From: Paenibacillus sp. EZ-K15
GTDB lineage: Bacteria > Bacillota > Bacilli > Paenibacillales > Paenibacillaceae
Length of the DNA stretch: 64,000 nt
Assembly (NCBI RefSeq): GCF_002573715.1
Contig: NZ_PDHM01000009.1
Location: 146,950-210,949 of the forward strand
Reading direction: 5' to 3'
The notes beneath the pieces were generated by a model, which did no database searches, was not told where the DNA came from, and saw nothing but the letters and a program-made list of their open reading frames with translations. This document shows, piece after piece, positions 25,815-34,711 of this stretch; the stretch's first letter is position 1; each line of letters opens with the position of its first letter. Position numbers and translations under genes: made by a program.

Positions 25815-25870
25815 AGGGGCTGTTTCAAAAGGTCTGCAAAGATCCTTTGGGGCAGCCCTTCAGTTTTGTC
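25815..25870 (+). terminator. Terminator of the maltodextrin operon
   Basis: AGGGGCTG and CAGCCCTT, with inner CAAAAGG/CCTTTG, form the stem; a T-rich stretch follows. The outer sequence resembles some insertion-sequence ends, but no transposase is present. Confidence 0.65.
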
Positions 25871-26001
25871 TATGCATAATTCAAGGGCTTGAGGCTCCAT
25901 GCACAGAAGTTGCGGCGAATAATATAACTTACATCAAAATATAGTAGACGTAAATGCAAGCCTTGTTACTTGCAATTTTAAATATCAAGGGGGGGACATT
26001 C

Positions 26002-28317
26002 ATGGAGCGAAGGACGCCTCCTAACCGATCACCTGAGCCGGGGGATACCGATTCTCTGCCTCCCAGAAGGTACACCCTGTTTTGGAGGCTGTTCGCCAAC
26101 TATTTTCTCCTCATTCTCATCCCCGTCATTGTTGCGTCGGTTCTTGCGCAGGTACTTGTCGTTCGTATCATTGAAAAGGATGCCGAGCGTTTTAACCAAG
26201 TGATGATGAATCGATTCTCCGAGCAGACGGATACCGAGCTTCAGTCCTTGAAGACCAGCATGATTAATATCCTCAGCACCTCCAGATTACGGAGCGTGCT
26301 TCTCGCTCCCATGGCTTCTTCGCCGGAAAGCCAGTTGCTTCCGGAACTGCTTCATTCCCTGCGGGAGCAGCTGCAGCAGCTGGAATCGGATGATCTCGTC
26401 GAGAGGGCGTATTATTATTTTGTTCACCAGGATTTGATGATGGATGCCGAAACCTACACGAATAAAGCGTATTATTTCCATTCCCATTATCCCTTGGATC
26501 TGAACCGCCGCCATCAGTTGGAAGCTGAATTATCCGGCAAAAAAATGATGGACTTTATGGATACCCCCGACACGTTGACGGCTTCCATGAGCTACCCGTT
26601 TAATACCGCGGCTCCTGAAGTCTATCTCCTGGTCGAAGTGAAACGAGACAAGCTTCAGGAGCAGATTCATATTCCGGAGAGCTGGGTTACGGGCACGGCG
26701 ATTGTGGACGATGCGGCCAAAGTGATAGCCCAGAACGGACTGACCGAGCAGGACCAGCTTGCCCTGCAGCAGCGAATACGTACAGAGGGCATTGCTTCGC
26801 AATTCACGATATCGGACAAGACGGGACTGTCCTTCATGGCATCCGGCTTTGACGAGTCCTGGCATTATATCAGCATGATCGATTTAGGGACATTGATGAA
26901 GCCGGTCTATATGACCCGATGGATCTGTTGGTTGTTTCTTCTATTCTTTCTCATTGTTGGCGCACTCGCCTCGTATTATTTAAGCCGGCGCTTATACCGA
27001 CCGATTCGGGAGATTAAGGATGGACTGAAGCTGCATCACACTCCGAACGGGGAGGTCGGCCAAGAAGGAAACGAGTTTGATGTCATCAAACGCTATTCCC
27101 AGTTCATTATGACGGAGAATAAAGAGCTGTTCCAGATGGTGAACGGGATGCTTCCGATTGTGCAGGAGCAGTTTTTTACGAAAATCCTGCTGGGGCAATA
27201 CCGCGATGCTTTATCGATTGAGTACTATGCCAAGGAGATTGAGTTTGCCTACAGCCATAAGGCGGCAAGAACCGTCCTGTGCATCTCGTTCCATTATGAT
27301 CCAACCGTTTACGAGTCGGCATCGGAATCCACCAAGACTTTTTTGCTGACGGAGCTGAAGGACAAGATTCATCGGCTGGCACATGGCATGGTCTGGATCT
27401 GCCAGACAAGGCCGGATCTGATAGCTTGCATCGTGGAGCATGGTCCCATTACGGAGGGCGAGGACCATCCGGAACAAATAGCGGAGCAGATAAGGCACGT
27501 TTTTCTCGAATACGGTGCTTATTATAAAGCGACCATCGGTATCGGAAAGACCGTTCATGCCATTGAAGAGCTGCACCAGTCTTATGAGCATGCGCTGGCC
27601 ATGCTGAAGTACCGGGGGCTGCATTCCGCGGTGGAGATTTGCGGCAGTCAGCCTTCCCGGGAGCTGCAGCAGTGGGATTCTTTCCTATCCGTGCAGGAGG
27701 TCCAGCGGATCCTCAATCAGTACAAAACGAGGGAGTATGACAAGCTGCTTCATTCCGTGCTTGCTCTGCTGGAGGAGGGAAAGGGCAAGGATGCATCAGC
27801 CATGCAGATGAAATATCTGCTTGCCGATGTGCTCAACACCTGGATTCGGGCCGTGGAATCGGAGCGCAATGAACTCAACGTTCCGTATTACTCGGGTCTG
27901 TTCGAACGAATGAATCGCTGCATGACATGGGACGAGCTGACGTGCTGTTTCGAGGAGGTTCATGGTTTTCTGTTCCGGAAGCCGGCTTCCAGCAGCCGCA
28001 GTCAACAGTTTATGGAGATTGTGGAATACATTCATGAGCATTATGATCAAGAGCTGTCGATCGAGCATTTTGCCGGTATGTTGAATATGTCCATCGGGCA
28101 TTTCAGCCGGACCTTCAAGGAGGAGGTCGGCGAGAAATACGTGGAATATATCGCGAAGTACCGGCTGATGAAGGCGAAGCAATTTTTGCTTGAAACCGAT
28201 TTGAAAATTGACGAAATTGCCGAGAAGGTCGGGTATTGGGGCCGGAATTCTTTGATTCGGGCTTTCCGCCGATATGAAGGCATTACACCCGCCAAATACC
28301 GGAGTTTTCACCAATAG
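26002..28317 (+). CDS. AraC-family regulator with membrane-bound sensor domain
   Basis: The protein has 771 residues. One membrane segment lies near residues 23-50 and a second near 305-330 (WICWLFLLFFLIVGALASYY); between them is an extracellular Cache-like sensor domain of about 260 residues. A HAMP-like turn, a linker domain (about 390-640) and a C-terminal AraC DNA-binding domain follow (IEHFAGMLNMSIGHFSRTFK and KIDEIAEKVGYWGRNSLIRA). This one-piece sensor-regulator is common in Paenibacillus next to LplABC-type importers, as here. I chose the ATG at 26002 with a strong AAGGGGGGG site. It probably senses an extracellular sugar or glycan and activates the downstream transporter operon. Confidence 0.88.
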   Translation: MERRTPPNRSPEPGDTDSLPPRRYTLFWRLFANYFLLILIPVIVASVLAQVLVVRIIEKDAERFNQVMMNRFSEQTDTELQSLKTSMINILSTSRLRSVLLAPMASSPESQLLPELLHSLREQLQQLESDDLVERAYYYFVHQDLMMDAETYTNKAYYFHSHYPLDLNRRHQLEAELSGKKMMDFMDTPDTLTASMSYPFNTAAPEVYLLVEVKRDKLQEQIHIPESWVTGTAIVDDAAKVIAQNGLTEQDQLALQQRIRTEGIASQFTISDKTGLSFMASGFDESWHYISMIDLGTLMKPVYMTRWICWLFLLFFLIVGALASYYLSRRLYRPIREIKDGLKLHHTPNGEVGQEGNEFDVIKRYSQFIMTENKELFQMVNGMLPIVQEQFFTKILLGQYRDALSIEYYAKEIEFAYSHKAARTVLCISFHYDPTVYESASESTKTFLLTELKDKIHRLAHGMVWICQTRPDLIACIVEHGPITEGEDHPEQIAEQIRHVFLEYGAYYKATIGIGKTVHAIEELHQSYEHALAMLKYRGLHSAVEICGSQPSRELQQWDSFLSVQEVQRILNQYKTREYDKLLHSVLALLEEGKGKDASAMQMKYLLADVLNTWIRAVESERNELNVPYYSGLFERMNRCMTWDELTCCFEEVHGFLFRKPASSSRSQQFMEIVEYIHEHYDQELSIEHFAGMLNMSIGHFSRTFKEEVGEKYVEYIAKYRLMKAKQFLLETDLKIDEIAEKVGYWGRNSLIRAFRRYEGITPAKYRSFHQ

Positions 28318-28323
28318 GAAAGA

Positions 28324-28357
28324 AGAGACTGCATTATTTTCTGAAGTCTCTTTTTTT
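28324..28357 (+). terminator. Terminator after the AraC regulator
   Basis: AGAGACT pairs with AGTCTCT, followed by seven T. Confidence 0.82.
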
Positions 28358-28476
28358 GCATGGAACAAGCTGAAAGCCTTGCGGCACAGACAGTGCAAAA
28401 CATGTGTCTTAAGGAAAAGATGCATGCTTTACGCGAAGTAAGCACGGCTCGTATAGTGGGGACAACAACAAACGAA

Positions 28477-28490
28477 TGTAAATGCTTTCA
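28477..28490 (+). promoter_or_regulatory. Candidate cre site (CcpA) before the LplABC-type operon
   Basis: TGTAAATGCTTTCA matches the catabolite-responsive element TGWAANCGNTNWCA except for one base of the central CG. It lies just upstream of the ribosome-binding site of the first permease gene, where CcpA binding would block transcription. Confidence 0.45.
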
Positions 28491-28507
28491 ATCGGAGGTG
28501 GGGATTA

Positions 28508-29428
28508 TTGGCGCAGCTATCACGGATCGGCTATGTTCTGAGAAAACATAAAGCGTTGTACTTGCTGATGCTGCCCGGCATTTTGTACTACTTGATATTT
28601 AAGTACGCGCCGATGTACGGCATCATCATCGCCTTCCAGGACTATTCGATCGGCCGGGGCATTTTGGGAAGCAAGTTTGTCGGATTCAAGCATTTGATTG
28701 AATTTTTCTATGTCACCCCCGATGCATGGAAGCTGATTCGCAACACAATCATGCTGAATGTGTACGATCTCCTGTTTCATTTTCCGGCGCCGATCATTCT
28801 GGCGACCCTGTTCCATGAGTTGAAGAGCAAATGGTTCAAACGGTTTGTGCAAAACATCAGCTATATGCCGCATTTCCTATCCACCGTCGTGATCGCAGGC
28901 ATTCTCGTGACCTTCCTGTCTCCCACCACGGGCGTGGTGAACCATCTGCTCGTCAAGCTGCTTGGCATCGAGCCGATCATGTTTCTGGGCATGCCGGAGT
29001 GGTTCCGGACGGTGTATGTGGGCTCCGAAATATGGCAGAAGGTGGGATGGGGCACCATTCTCTATCTGGCTGCGATTGCCGGAATCGATCCGACGCTGTA
29101 TGAAGCGGCCAAGATGGATGGGGCGAACCGATGGCAGCAAGTGCGGCATATTACGTTCATCGGCATGGTGCCTGTCATGATTATTCTGTTCGTGCTGTCG
29201 CTCGGTAATTTCATGGAGGCCAGCTTTGAGAAAATACTGTTGATCTACAACACGATGAATTATGAAACCTCGGATGTCATTAACACCTTTGTGTACCGGC
29301 GGGGCATCCTCGATGCCGATTTCAGCTTCGCTACCGCGGTGGGCCTGTTCCAATCGGCGATTGGCTTCATTCTGGTCGTTGCGGCCAATCGGATCGTACG
29401 CAAATATTCGGAGACCAGCCTGTGGTAA
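28508..29428 (+). CDS. LplB-type carbohydrate ABC permease
   Basis: The protein has 306 residues with six membrane helices. The start KHKALYLLMLPGILYYLIFK and YAPMYGIIIAFQDYSIGRGI are typical of LplB/YtcP-class permeases for oligosaccharides. The EAA loop is YEAAKMDGANRWQQVRHITF. Translation starts at TTG 28508, preceded by CGGAGGTGG. It forms a pore with the next permease; no ATPase is encoded nearby. Confidence 0.9.
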   Translation: MAQLSRIGYVLRKHKALYLLMLPGILYYLIFKYAPMYGIIIAFQDYSIGRGILGSKFVGFKHLIEFFYVTPDAWKLIRNTIMLNVYDLLFHFPAPIILATLFHELKSKWFKRFVQNISYMPHFLSTVVIAGILVTFLSPTTGVVNHLLVKLLGIEPIMFLGMPEWFRTVYVGSEIWQKVGWGTILYLAAIAGIDPTLYEAAKMDGANRWQQVRHITFIGMVPVMIILFVLSLGNFMEASFEKILLIYNTMNYETSDVINTFVYRRGILDADFSFATAVGLFQSAIGFILVVAANRIVRKYSETSLW

Positions 29429-29440
29429 GGGAGGTGCGCG

Positions 29441-30301
29441 ATGAAAAAGCAGGAAAGCTTGGCCTCGAAGCTGTTTGACGTATTCAATGTATTGTTCATG
29501 ATTGTGCTGATCATTGTAATGGCTTATCCGATGGTTTACGTATTCTCGGCTTCCATCAGCAACAATGCCATGGTCGCGAGTGGCGCCGTACTGCTATGGC
29601 CGAAGAAAATCACGCTGATCGCTTACGAACAGCTTATCTATAACTCGGACCTCTGGGTGAGTTATTGGAACACGATCCGTTATACCTTCCTGCAGACGGT
29701 ACTGACGCTGATGGCGACCTCCGCGATGGCGTATCCACTTGCGAAACGATGGCTGCCCGGCCGGAGAGTGATTCTGCTGATGGCCGCGTTCACGCTACTG
29801 TTCAGCGGCGGCATGATTCCAACCTTCCTGATCGTTCAAAAGCTGGGGATGCTCGATACGATCTGGGCGATCGTGCTCCCGTCACTGATCAGCACATGGT
29901 ATCTGTTTATCATGCGGACATTCTTCGAGGCGCTGCCGGAGGAGCTTGAGGACGCAGCTGCCATCGACGGATGCGGGTCCATGCAGATTCTGGTGCGGAT
30001 CGTGCTGCCGCTATCCGTACCGGTGATGGTCACGATCGGCCTGTTCACGGCCGTGAATCAATGGAATTCTTTTTTCAGCGCTTTGATCTATCTGAATGAC
30101 CGGGAGATGTATCCGCTGCAGATCATGATGCGCAACATCCTGATAGCTGGTACGAATGTGCAGGGCGAAGGGGACCTGACGCATCTGGAGACGTTGAAAT
30201 ACGCCATGATCATGATCGGTACGCTGCCGATCCTATGCGTCTATCCGTTTATCCAGAAATATTTTGTACAGGGCACGATGATTGGCGGCATTAAGGGGTA
30301 G
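29441..30301 (+). CDS. LplC/YtcP-type carbohydrate ABC permease
   Basis: The protein has 286 residues with six membrane helices. FSASISNNAMVASGAVLLWP and the EAA loop LEDAAAIDGCGSMQILVRIV identify the second permease of the LplABC class. It lies 12 bp after the first permease with its own GGGAGG site. The pair imports the ligand delivered by the binding protein encoded next. Confidence 0.9.
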   Translation: MKKQESLASKLFDVFNVLFMIVLIIVMAYPMVYVFSASISNNAMVASGAVLLWPKKITLIAYEQLIYNSDLWVSYWNTIRYTFLQTVLTLMATSAMAYPLAKRWLPGRRVILLMAAFTLLFSGGMIPTFLIVQKLGMLDTIWAIVLPSLISTWYLFIMRTFFEALPEELEDAAAIDGCGSMQILVRIVLPLSVPVMVTIGLFTAVNQWNSFFSALIYLNDREMYPLQIMMRNILIAGTNVQGEGDLTHLETLKYAMIMIGTLPILCVYPFIQKYFVQGTMIGGIKG

Positions 30302-30360
30302 TTATGGATTTCAAGCAGATCCGTCTCTATACGTTGTGAAGATAAAAAGGAGGTTAGGGA

Positions 30361-31911
30361 ATGAGGCGAAAGGGGTTCAGAACAGCACTTGCCATGATCC
30401 TGCTCTGCGCGATGCTGGTTACGGGATGCACCGGCGGGGGCAAGGATGATTCGGGGACGTTAAGCCCTGACAAACCAGTTACTTTTTCTTGGCTGGTATA
30501 CGACCGGGTTGAGGGCAAGGTTCGGGATGACTGGGAGATTTTCAAAGAGATCGAGGCGAAGACGGGCGTCAAAGTGAAGTTCCAGATCGTCAGTCAGGAG
30601 GGGCTTGAGGAGAAAAGGCAGATCATGATTGCCACGAATACTGCGACGGATTTTATCCAGGTGCCGACGCAGGACGGCAGGGAGCATGGACCGGAGAAGG
30701 TGTTTCTGAATCTCAATGATTACTTGGATCGGGCGCCGAATCTTAAAGCCTTTTACGACAAATATCCTGAGGCCAAAGCGCTGGCAACGGGCACGGACGG
30801 AGGCTTGTACACCGTACCCGTATTGGAAGGGGATGCGGAGGGCAAGGGCTTCAACTTTATCTGGTATGCCCGCAAGGATATCATGGATCAGCATGGGATA
30901 CAGGCACCGACCACCGTGGACGAATTTTATCAGTATCTGAAAACATTGAAGGAAAAGGTTGCGGATTCCTATCCGCTCATATCCAATGCCATCGTTGGCG
31001 ATACGGGGCTGTATACGACCTTCGGGCGTATCTTCACGGGGATCAGCGGTTTCTACAATCTGGATCCGACCACGGATCAATACGCGTTCGCGCCTTACCA
31101 TGAGAATTATCAGGATATGCTGGTCTATCTGAATAAGCTGTATGCGGAAAAATTGCTGGATCCGGAATTCTCGCTGCTGACGCAAGCGCAGTGGGAGGAG
31201 CGAATACTAACCGGCAAATCCTTGGTGACGTTTTTCTGGAAGGCGGACCTGGAATCTTTGGTTGTCAAGGCGAGGGGGGCCGGTGCGGCCGAGTATGAGC
31301 TGGACGCGATTCCTTCCTTTGCCGCCGAAGGGATCAAGAACTATCAGTTTTCCCGTCCGGTCGTTGGCACCGTCGGTCGAGCAATCTCGGCCAAAGTGAA
31401 GGATAAGGAGCGTGCCGTTCAATTCCTTGATTATTTGGTCAGCGAAGAGGGAACGAATTATCTGTCCCTGGGAATCGAAGGCAAAACGTATACGATGGAG
31501 AACGGTAAAGCGGTATATAACAAGGAATTTGGCGAGTCTCCGTTTAATGCGCTGCGCAAGGACTGGGGCGTATGGTATGACCTGATCACGCTGAATAACG
31601 CTAAATCCCGTGAAGTGTGGGAGCGTGGTTTAAGCGAGAAGAGCAAGGATATCAATACCCGGTATGAGCAGTACATTGTCCCGGCACCGAAACAGATCGT
31701 CAAGACGGAAGAGGAGCTGGAGCTCGAGAAATCGAAGCTGAACAATCTGAACAAATTCCTTGAGCAAAAGGTGACGGAGTTCGTGACCGGCAAAACCCCG
31801 ATTAACGACACCACCTATCAGCAATTTATTGACCAGGCCAAGAAACTCGGCTCCGATGAACTCCTTACTATGTACAACACCGCCTATACGCGCACGTACG
31901 GCGGTAAGTAA
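30361..31911 (+). CDS. LplA-type extracellular solute-binding lipoprotein
   Basis: The protein has 516 residues. The signal peptide ends at the lipobox LVTGC, giving a lipid-anchored surface protein with a Gly/Asp/Ser linker. The large size and motifs (TFSWLVYDRVEGKVRDDWEI, FNFIWYARKDIMDQHG, VPTQDGREHGPEKVF) fit the LplA/YtcQ-like binding proteins of Paenibacillus. The ligand is not predictable from sequence; an oligosaccharide or glycoside is usual. The amidohydrolase downstream hints that an aglycone or carboxylated aromatic may be released. Confidence 0.88.
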   Translation: MRRKGFRTALAMILLCAMLVTGCTGGGKDDSGTLSPDKPVTFSWLVYDRVEGKVRDDWEIFKEIEAKTGVKVKFQIVSQEGLEEKRQIMIATNTATDFIQVPTQDGREHGPEKVFLNLNDYLDRAPNLKAFYDKYPEAKALATGTDGGLYTVPVLEGDAEGKGFNFIWYARKDIMDQHGIQAPTTVDEFYQYLKTLKEKVADSYPLISNAIVGDTGLYTTFGRIFTGISGFYNLDPTTDQYAFAPYHENYQDMLVYLNKLYAEKLLDPEFSLLTQAQWEERILTGKSLVTFFWKADLESLVVKARGAGAAEYELDAIPSFAAEGIKNYQFSRPVVGTVGRAISAKVKDKERAVQFLDYLVSEEGTNYLSLGIEGKTYTMENGKAVYNKEFGESPFNALRKDWGVWYDLITLNNAKSREVWERGLSEKSKDINTRYEQYIVPAPKQIVKTEEELELEKSKLNNLNKFLEQKVTEFVTGKTPINDTTYQQFIDQAKKLGSDELLTMYNTAYTRTYGGK

Positions 31912-31939
31912 TCCGCAATGGAGATGGAGGAATCAGGCA

Positions 31940-32995
31940 ATGGACGATATGAAGATTATCGATGTCGACGTTCATAACGAGCAGGAAGACAGGGCGCTGC
32001 TTCCATATTTGCAGGAGCCCTGGCGCTCCCGGGTAGCCGCATCTGGCATCGGTTATGCAGGCTCAGGGTATTACTCGCCAATCGGCGTGATGAAAAAGGA
32101 CTCGATCCCTCCGGGGGGTGGCAAAGCCGGTTCCGATCCCGATTATATGATCAAGCAGCTGATAGAAGGCTACAATCTTGATTATGCTGTATTGACGGGC
32201 GTCGTCTATAATATCTCTTCCACGCATGATCCGGATTATGCGGCAGCGATATGCTCGGCCTATAACGATTATCTGATCGCCGAGTGGCTCGGCAAACATA
32301 AAGCGTTCAAAGGCGCAATGGCGGTAGCGACTCAGGATCCGCTGCTGGCGGCACGCGAGATCGACCGGATCGGTAGCCATCCGGATATCGTGGAGGTGAT
32401 GATCTCCAGCGCGGCGCGTTCGCCGCTGGGACAGCGCCACTATCACCCGATCTACGAAGCGGCGGAGCGGGGCGGCCTTCCAATCGCGATCCATCCGGGA
32501 GCGGAAGGCGGCGGGAGCTCGACGGCTCCCACCGCGGCCGGTTACCCGACCCGCTACATTGAGTGGCACACCTGCCTCTCCCAGATGTTCATGGCGCATC
32601 TGGTGAGCATGGTATGTGAAGGTGTATTCGTGAAGTACCCGAACCTGAAGGTAGTTCTGGTTGAAGGTGGAGTGGCTTGGCTGCCGGGCCTGATGTGGCG
32701 GCTGGATAAAAATTACAAGGCACTGCGCGCAACCGTACCCTGGCTGACGAGAATGCCGAGTGAGTACATCCGTGATCACTGCTACTTATCGACGCAACCG
32801 ATCGAGGAGCCGGACAATCCGCAGCATCTCATCGATCTCTTCAACATGATTGATGCCGAGAACATGCTGCTCTATTCCAGCGACTACCCGCATTGGGACT
32901 TCGACTCGCCAAGCCATATTTTGCGGGGGCTGAAGCCGGAGGCCCGGCGGAAGATCTTTTACGAGAATGCGAAGCAGCTGTATCGGTTGGATTGA
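31940..32995 (+). CDS. Amidohydrolase-2 family metal-dependent hydrolase
   Basis: The protein has 351 residues with a TIM-barrel amidohydrolase fold. Visible metal-site motifs are IIDVDVHNEQ at the N-terminus, the His in LPIAIHPGAEGGG (about 200), and the Asp/His region LLYSSDYPHWDFDSP near the C-terminus. This subgroup (ACMSD-like) includes decarboxylases and hydrolases of aromatic acids, and related members sit beside Rieske proteins in degradation clusters. I chose the ATG at 31940 (GGAGGAATC before it); the upstream frame overlaps the binding-protein gene. It is 28 bp behind the transporter genes and 59 bp before the Rieske gene. Confidence 0.85.
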   Translation: MDDMKIIDVDVHNEQEDRALLPYLQEPWRSRVAASGIGYAGSGYYSPIGVMKKDSIPPGGGKAGSDPDYMIKQLIEGYNLDYAVLTGVVYNISSTHDPDYAAAICSAYNDYLIAEWLGKHKAFKGAMAVATQDPLLAAREIDRIGSHPDIVEVMISSAARSPLGQRHYHPIYEAAERGGLPIAIHPGAEGGGSSTAPTAAGYPTRYIEWHTCLSQMFMAHLVSMVCEGVFVKYPNLKVVLVEGGVAWLPGLMWRLDKNYKALRATVPWLTRMPSEYIRDHCYLSTQPIEEPDNPQHLIDLFNMIDAENMLLYSSDYPHWDFDSPSHILRGLKPEARRKIFYENAKQLYRLD

Positions 32996-33054
32996 GTGGA
33001 TGGAGGAAGAACGTAGAGGTAATTTGAAACTGCATCAGATAAGGAGGTGCATGC

Positions 33055-33414
33055 ATGGCAGTGCATTACGTGATGGCGGAGGAGGACATACCGGAGGGCG
33101 GACACCAGGTCGTAAACATTGAGGGACGCGAAATCGGCATCTATCGGATCAACGGCGAGTTTCATGCCATTCTCAACTACTGTCCGCATCAGGGGGCGCC
33201 GATCTGTGCAGGACTGGTCTCCGGTACGACGCTTCCTTCGGAGGTATACGACTACGAATACGGCCGGACAGGCGAGATCGTCCGCTGTCCCTGGCATGGC
33301 TGGGAGTTTGACCTGCAGACCGGCAAGTCGCTGTTCAGCGACCGCATCCGGGTGAAGAAGTATAAGGTAGAGGTCCATGAGGGCAAGATCGGGGTGGTGA
33401 TGGGGAGGAAGTAG
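33055..33414 (+). CDS. Rieske [2Fe-2S] ferredoxin-like protein
   Basis: The protein has 119 residues and a single Rieske domain. Cluster ligands are the Cys/His pair in NYCPHQGAPIC and the pair in RCPWHGWEFDL. The domain has a small insertion (GTTLPSEVYDYEYGRTGEIV) between the pairs. Stand-alone Rieske proteins pass electrons to Rieske oxygenases or related enzymes, but no oxygenase or reductase gene is nearby. AAGGAGGTG lies 5 bp before the ATG. It is the last gene of the operon with the importer and the amidohydrolase. Confidence 0.9.
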   Translation: MAVHYVMAEEDIPEGGHQVVNIEGREIGIYRINGEFHAILNYCPHQGAPICAGLVSGTTLPSEVYDYEYGRTGEIVRCPWHGWEFDLQTGKSLFSDRIRVKKYKVEVHEGKIGVVMGRK

Positions 33415-33536
33415 GTGGGGAGTTGAGAGAGTATCATTAAGGACAGAGGGGCTCCATCCAATGTGAACAAACGTGGGACCATCGAGCATTGGATACTTGT
33501 TGGATGCAGGTGACGATCAAGGCACGTTCGTTGGGA

Positions 33537-33592
33537 GTTGGGTATAACGAGATGTCGCTAACGTTGGGATATAATCGGATGTGGCAAATTTC
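33537..33592 (+). repeat. Degenerate tandem repeat (two units of about 28 bp)
   Basis: Two adjacent units share the pattern TTGGG-TATAA-CG-GATGT-GC-AA with a few changes. It lies in the long intergenic region 33415-34070, which has no gene. Confidence 0.4.
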
Positions 33593-33702
33593 CTGGCCTA
33601 CTCCTGGTTATTGTGACCTTGCGCCACTTCTTGGGATTACTTAATGGGAAACTGCAGGTTTCATTGCCAACCATGGGCGCCCAAGGTACTTATGTCAGCT
33701 TT

Positions 33703-33930
33703 TAACGGACCCTACATCCGTTATTTAAGTCCCAAACTACGTTTTTTTACAAAGTACCGGACTCCAGATCCGCTATTGTGCGAATTACGGGTGCAAATAC
33801 CAATAAAAACAGCAAATAAGGTCCTCTGGGTCCGCTAAAGTTACCAAAAGGGCTGTTTTGGACAAAATAAGGTATTCTGTGTCCGTTAGGAAGCCTTCAC
33901 GACGAATAAGAGGACTTTCGGACATATTAA
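33703..33930. repeat. Cluster of five degenerate palindromic intergenic units
   Basis: Units of about 21-25 bp, some in opposite orientation, share GGAC/GTCC and TCCG(C/T)TA: TAACGGA...TCCGTTA (33703-33723), CGGA...TCCGCTA (33756-33776), ATAAGG...GTCCGCTAA (33814-33838), ATAAGG...GTCCGTTAG (33866-33889) and a weaker AATAAG...GGAC unit (33905-33930). Centres are about 40-60 bp apart. A separate small palindrome (CCAAAA/TTTTGG, 33844-33861) lies among them. The rest of the 33415-34070 gap holds nothing else I recognise. Confidence 0.5.
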
Positions 33931-34070
33931 ATGATATGGCGATCATATTTTAGGCGTCCGGTTAAGGCGTCCCGTTAAACAGATGAATTTCTACTCATTG
34001 CCCTATTAGTCTAAGCGGGGTATTAGGTAAGGTGCGTGGTCCGGGGCATGGCTTGGTTGGCTGTCGACTG

Positions 34071-34118
34071 AAAAAAGAGCGAGTATGGTGGGAATGAGTC
34101 CCTCACACTCGCTCTTTT
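34071..34118 (-). terminator. Terminator of the Lrp-ChrA operon
   Basis: AAAAGAGCGAGT pairs with ACTCGCTCTTTT; read on the minus strand it ends in a T-run about 50 bp after the second chrA gene. Confidence 0.85.
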
Positions 34119-34168
34119 AGTCATGGCGATTATCCCGAACGGGTTATAGATGTTTTATACAATCCCCC

Positions 34169-34711
34169 TCACACCACCTGCGACAACACCAAGCCCCCGT
34201 AAGCAAACGCGGCCAGGATCACCAGCGCCGGGTGGATCTTGCGGATGTTCATGGCCCAGAAGGCGATGGCGGCGATGCCGAGGGATTGCAGAAGGCCGAT
34301 GGAGATGACGGAGCTTTTGCCCATCTGCCAGGTAAGGGTCAGCATCATGATCGCGATGACCGGCTGAACTAACAGGGTCATCCCTTTGACGACTGGCGAC
34401 GTACGGTATTTCTGCAGCAGATTCAAGAGCCAGATGAGAGCTACCGCCGAAGGAATAACCGTAGCCGCGAGGGCAAGGATCATGCCCATCCAGCCGGATA
34501 CGTCGTACCCGACAAAAGCGGCGATTTTGGTGGCGATCGGCCCGGGAAGCGCATTGCCAAGGGCAAGCATGTTGGAGAACTCCGGGTCGGTCAGCCAGCC
34601 GTGATTCGTGACGATCTCCTTGTACATGAGCGGGATGGAAGCAGGACCGCCTCCATAACCGAGCACGTTGGTGACGAAAAAGCTGATCAACAGCTGAAGC
34701 CACTCTTCCAT
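34169..34711 (-). CDS. Short-chain chromate transporter ChrA, second half of pair
   Basis: The protein has 180 residues and five or six hydrophobic segments. Family motifs are LGYGGGPASIPLMYKEIV, ALGNALPGPIATKIAAFVGY and IHPALVILAAFAYGG. Short ChrA proteins work as heterodimers encoded in pairs; each is one half of the long bacterial chromate (CHR) transporter. The start overlaps the previous stop by one base (TAATG), which is tight coupling. Substrates other than chromate are possible. Confidence 0.88.
   Translation of the reverse strand: MEEWLQLLISFFVTNVLGYGGGPASIPLMYKEIVTNHGWLTDPEFSNMLALGNALPGPIATKIAAFVGYDVSGWMGMILALAATVIPSAVALIWLLNLLQKYRTSPVVKGMTLLVQPVIAIMMLTLTWQMGKSSVISIGLLQSLGIAAIAFWAMNIRKIHPALVILAAFAYGGLVLSQVV

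Noticed and set aside
25815..25870. Ends resembling insertion-sequence termini (GGGGCTGTTTCAAAA type)
   Set aside because: The two arms are only about 45 bp apart, form a terminator-like stem after an operon, and there is no transposase or target duplication.
33458..33492. Inverted repeat TCCAATG/CATTGGA after the Rieske gene as a terminator
   Set aside because: Short stem, long loop and no T-run.
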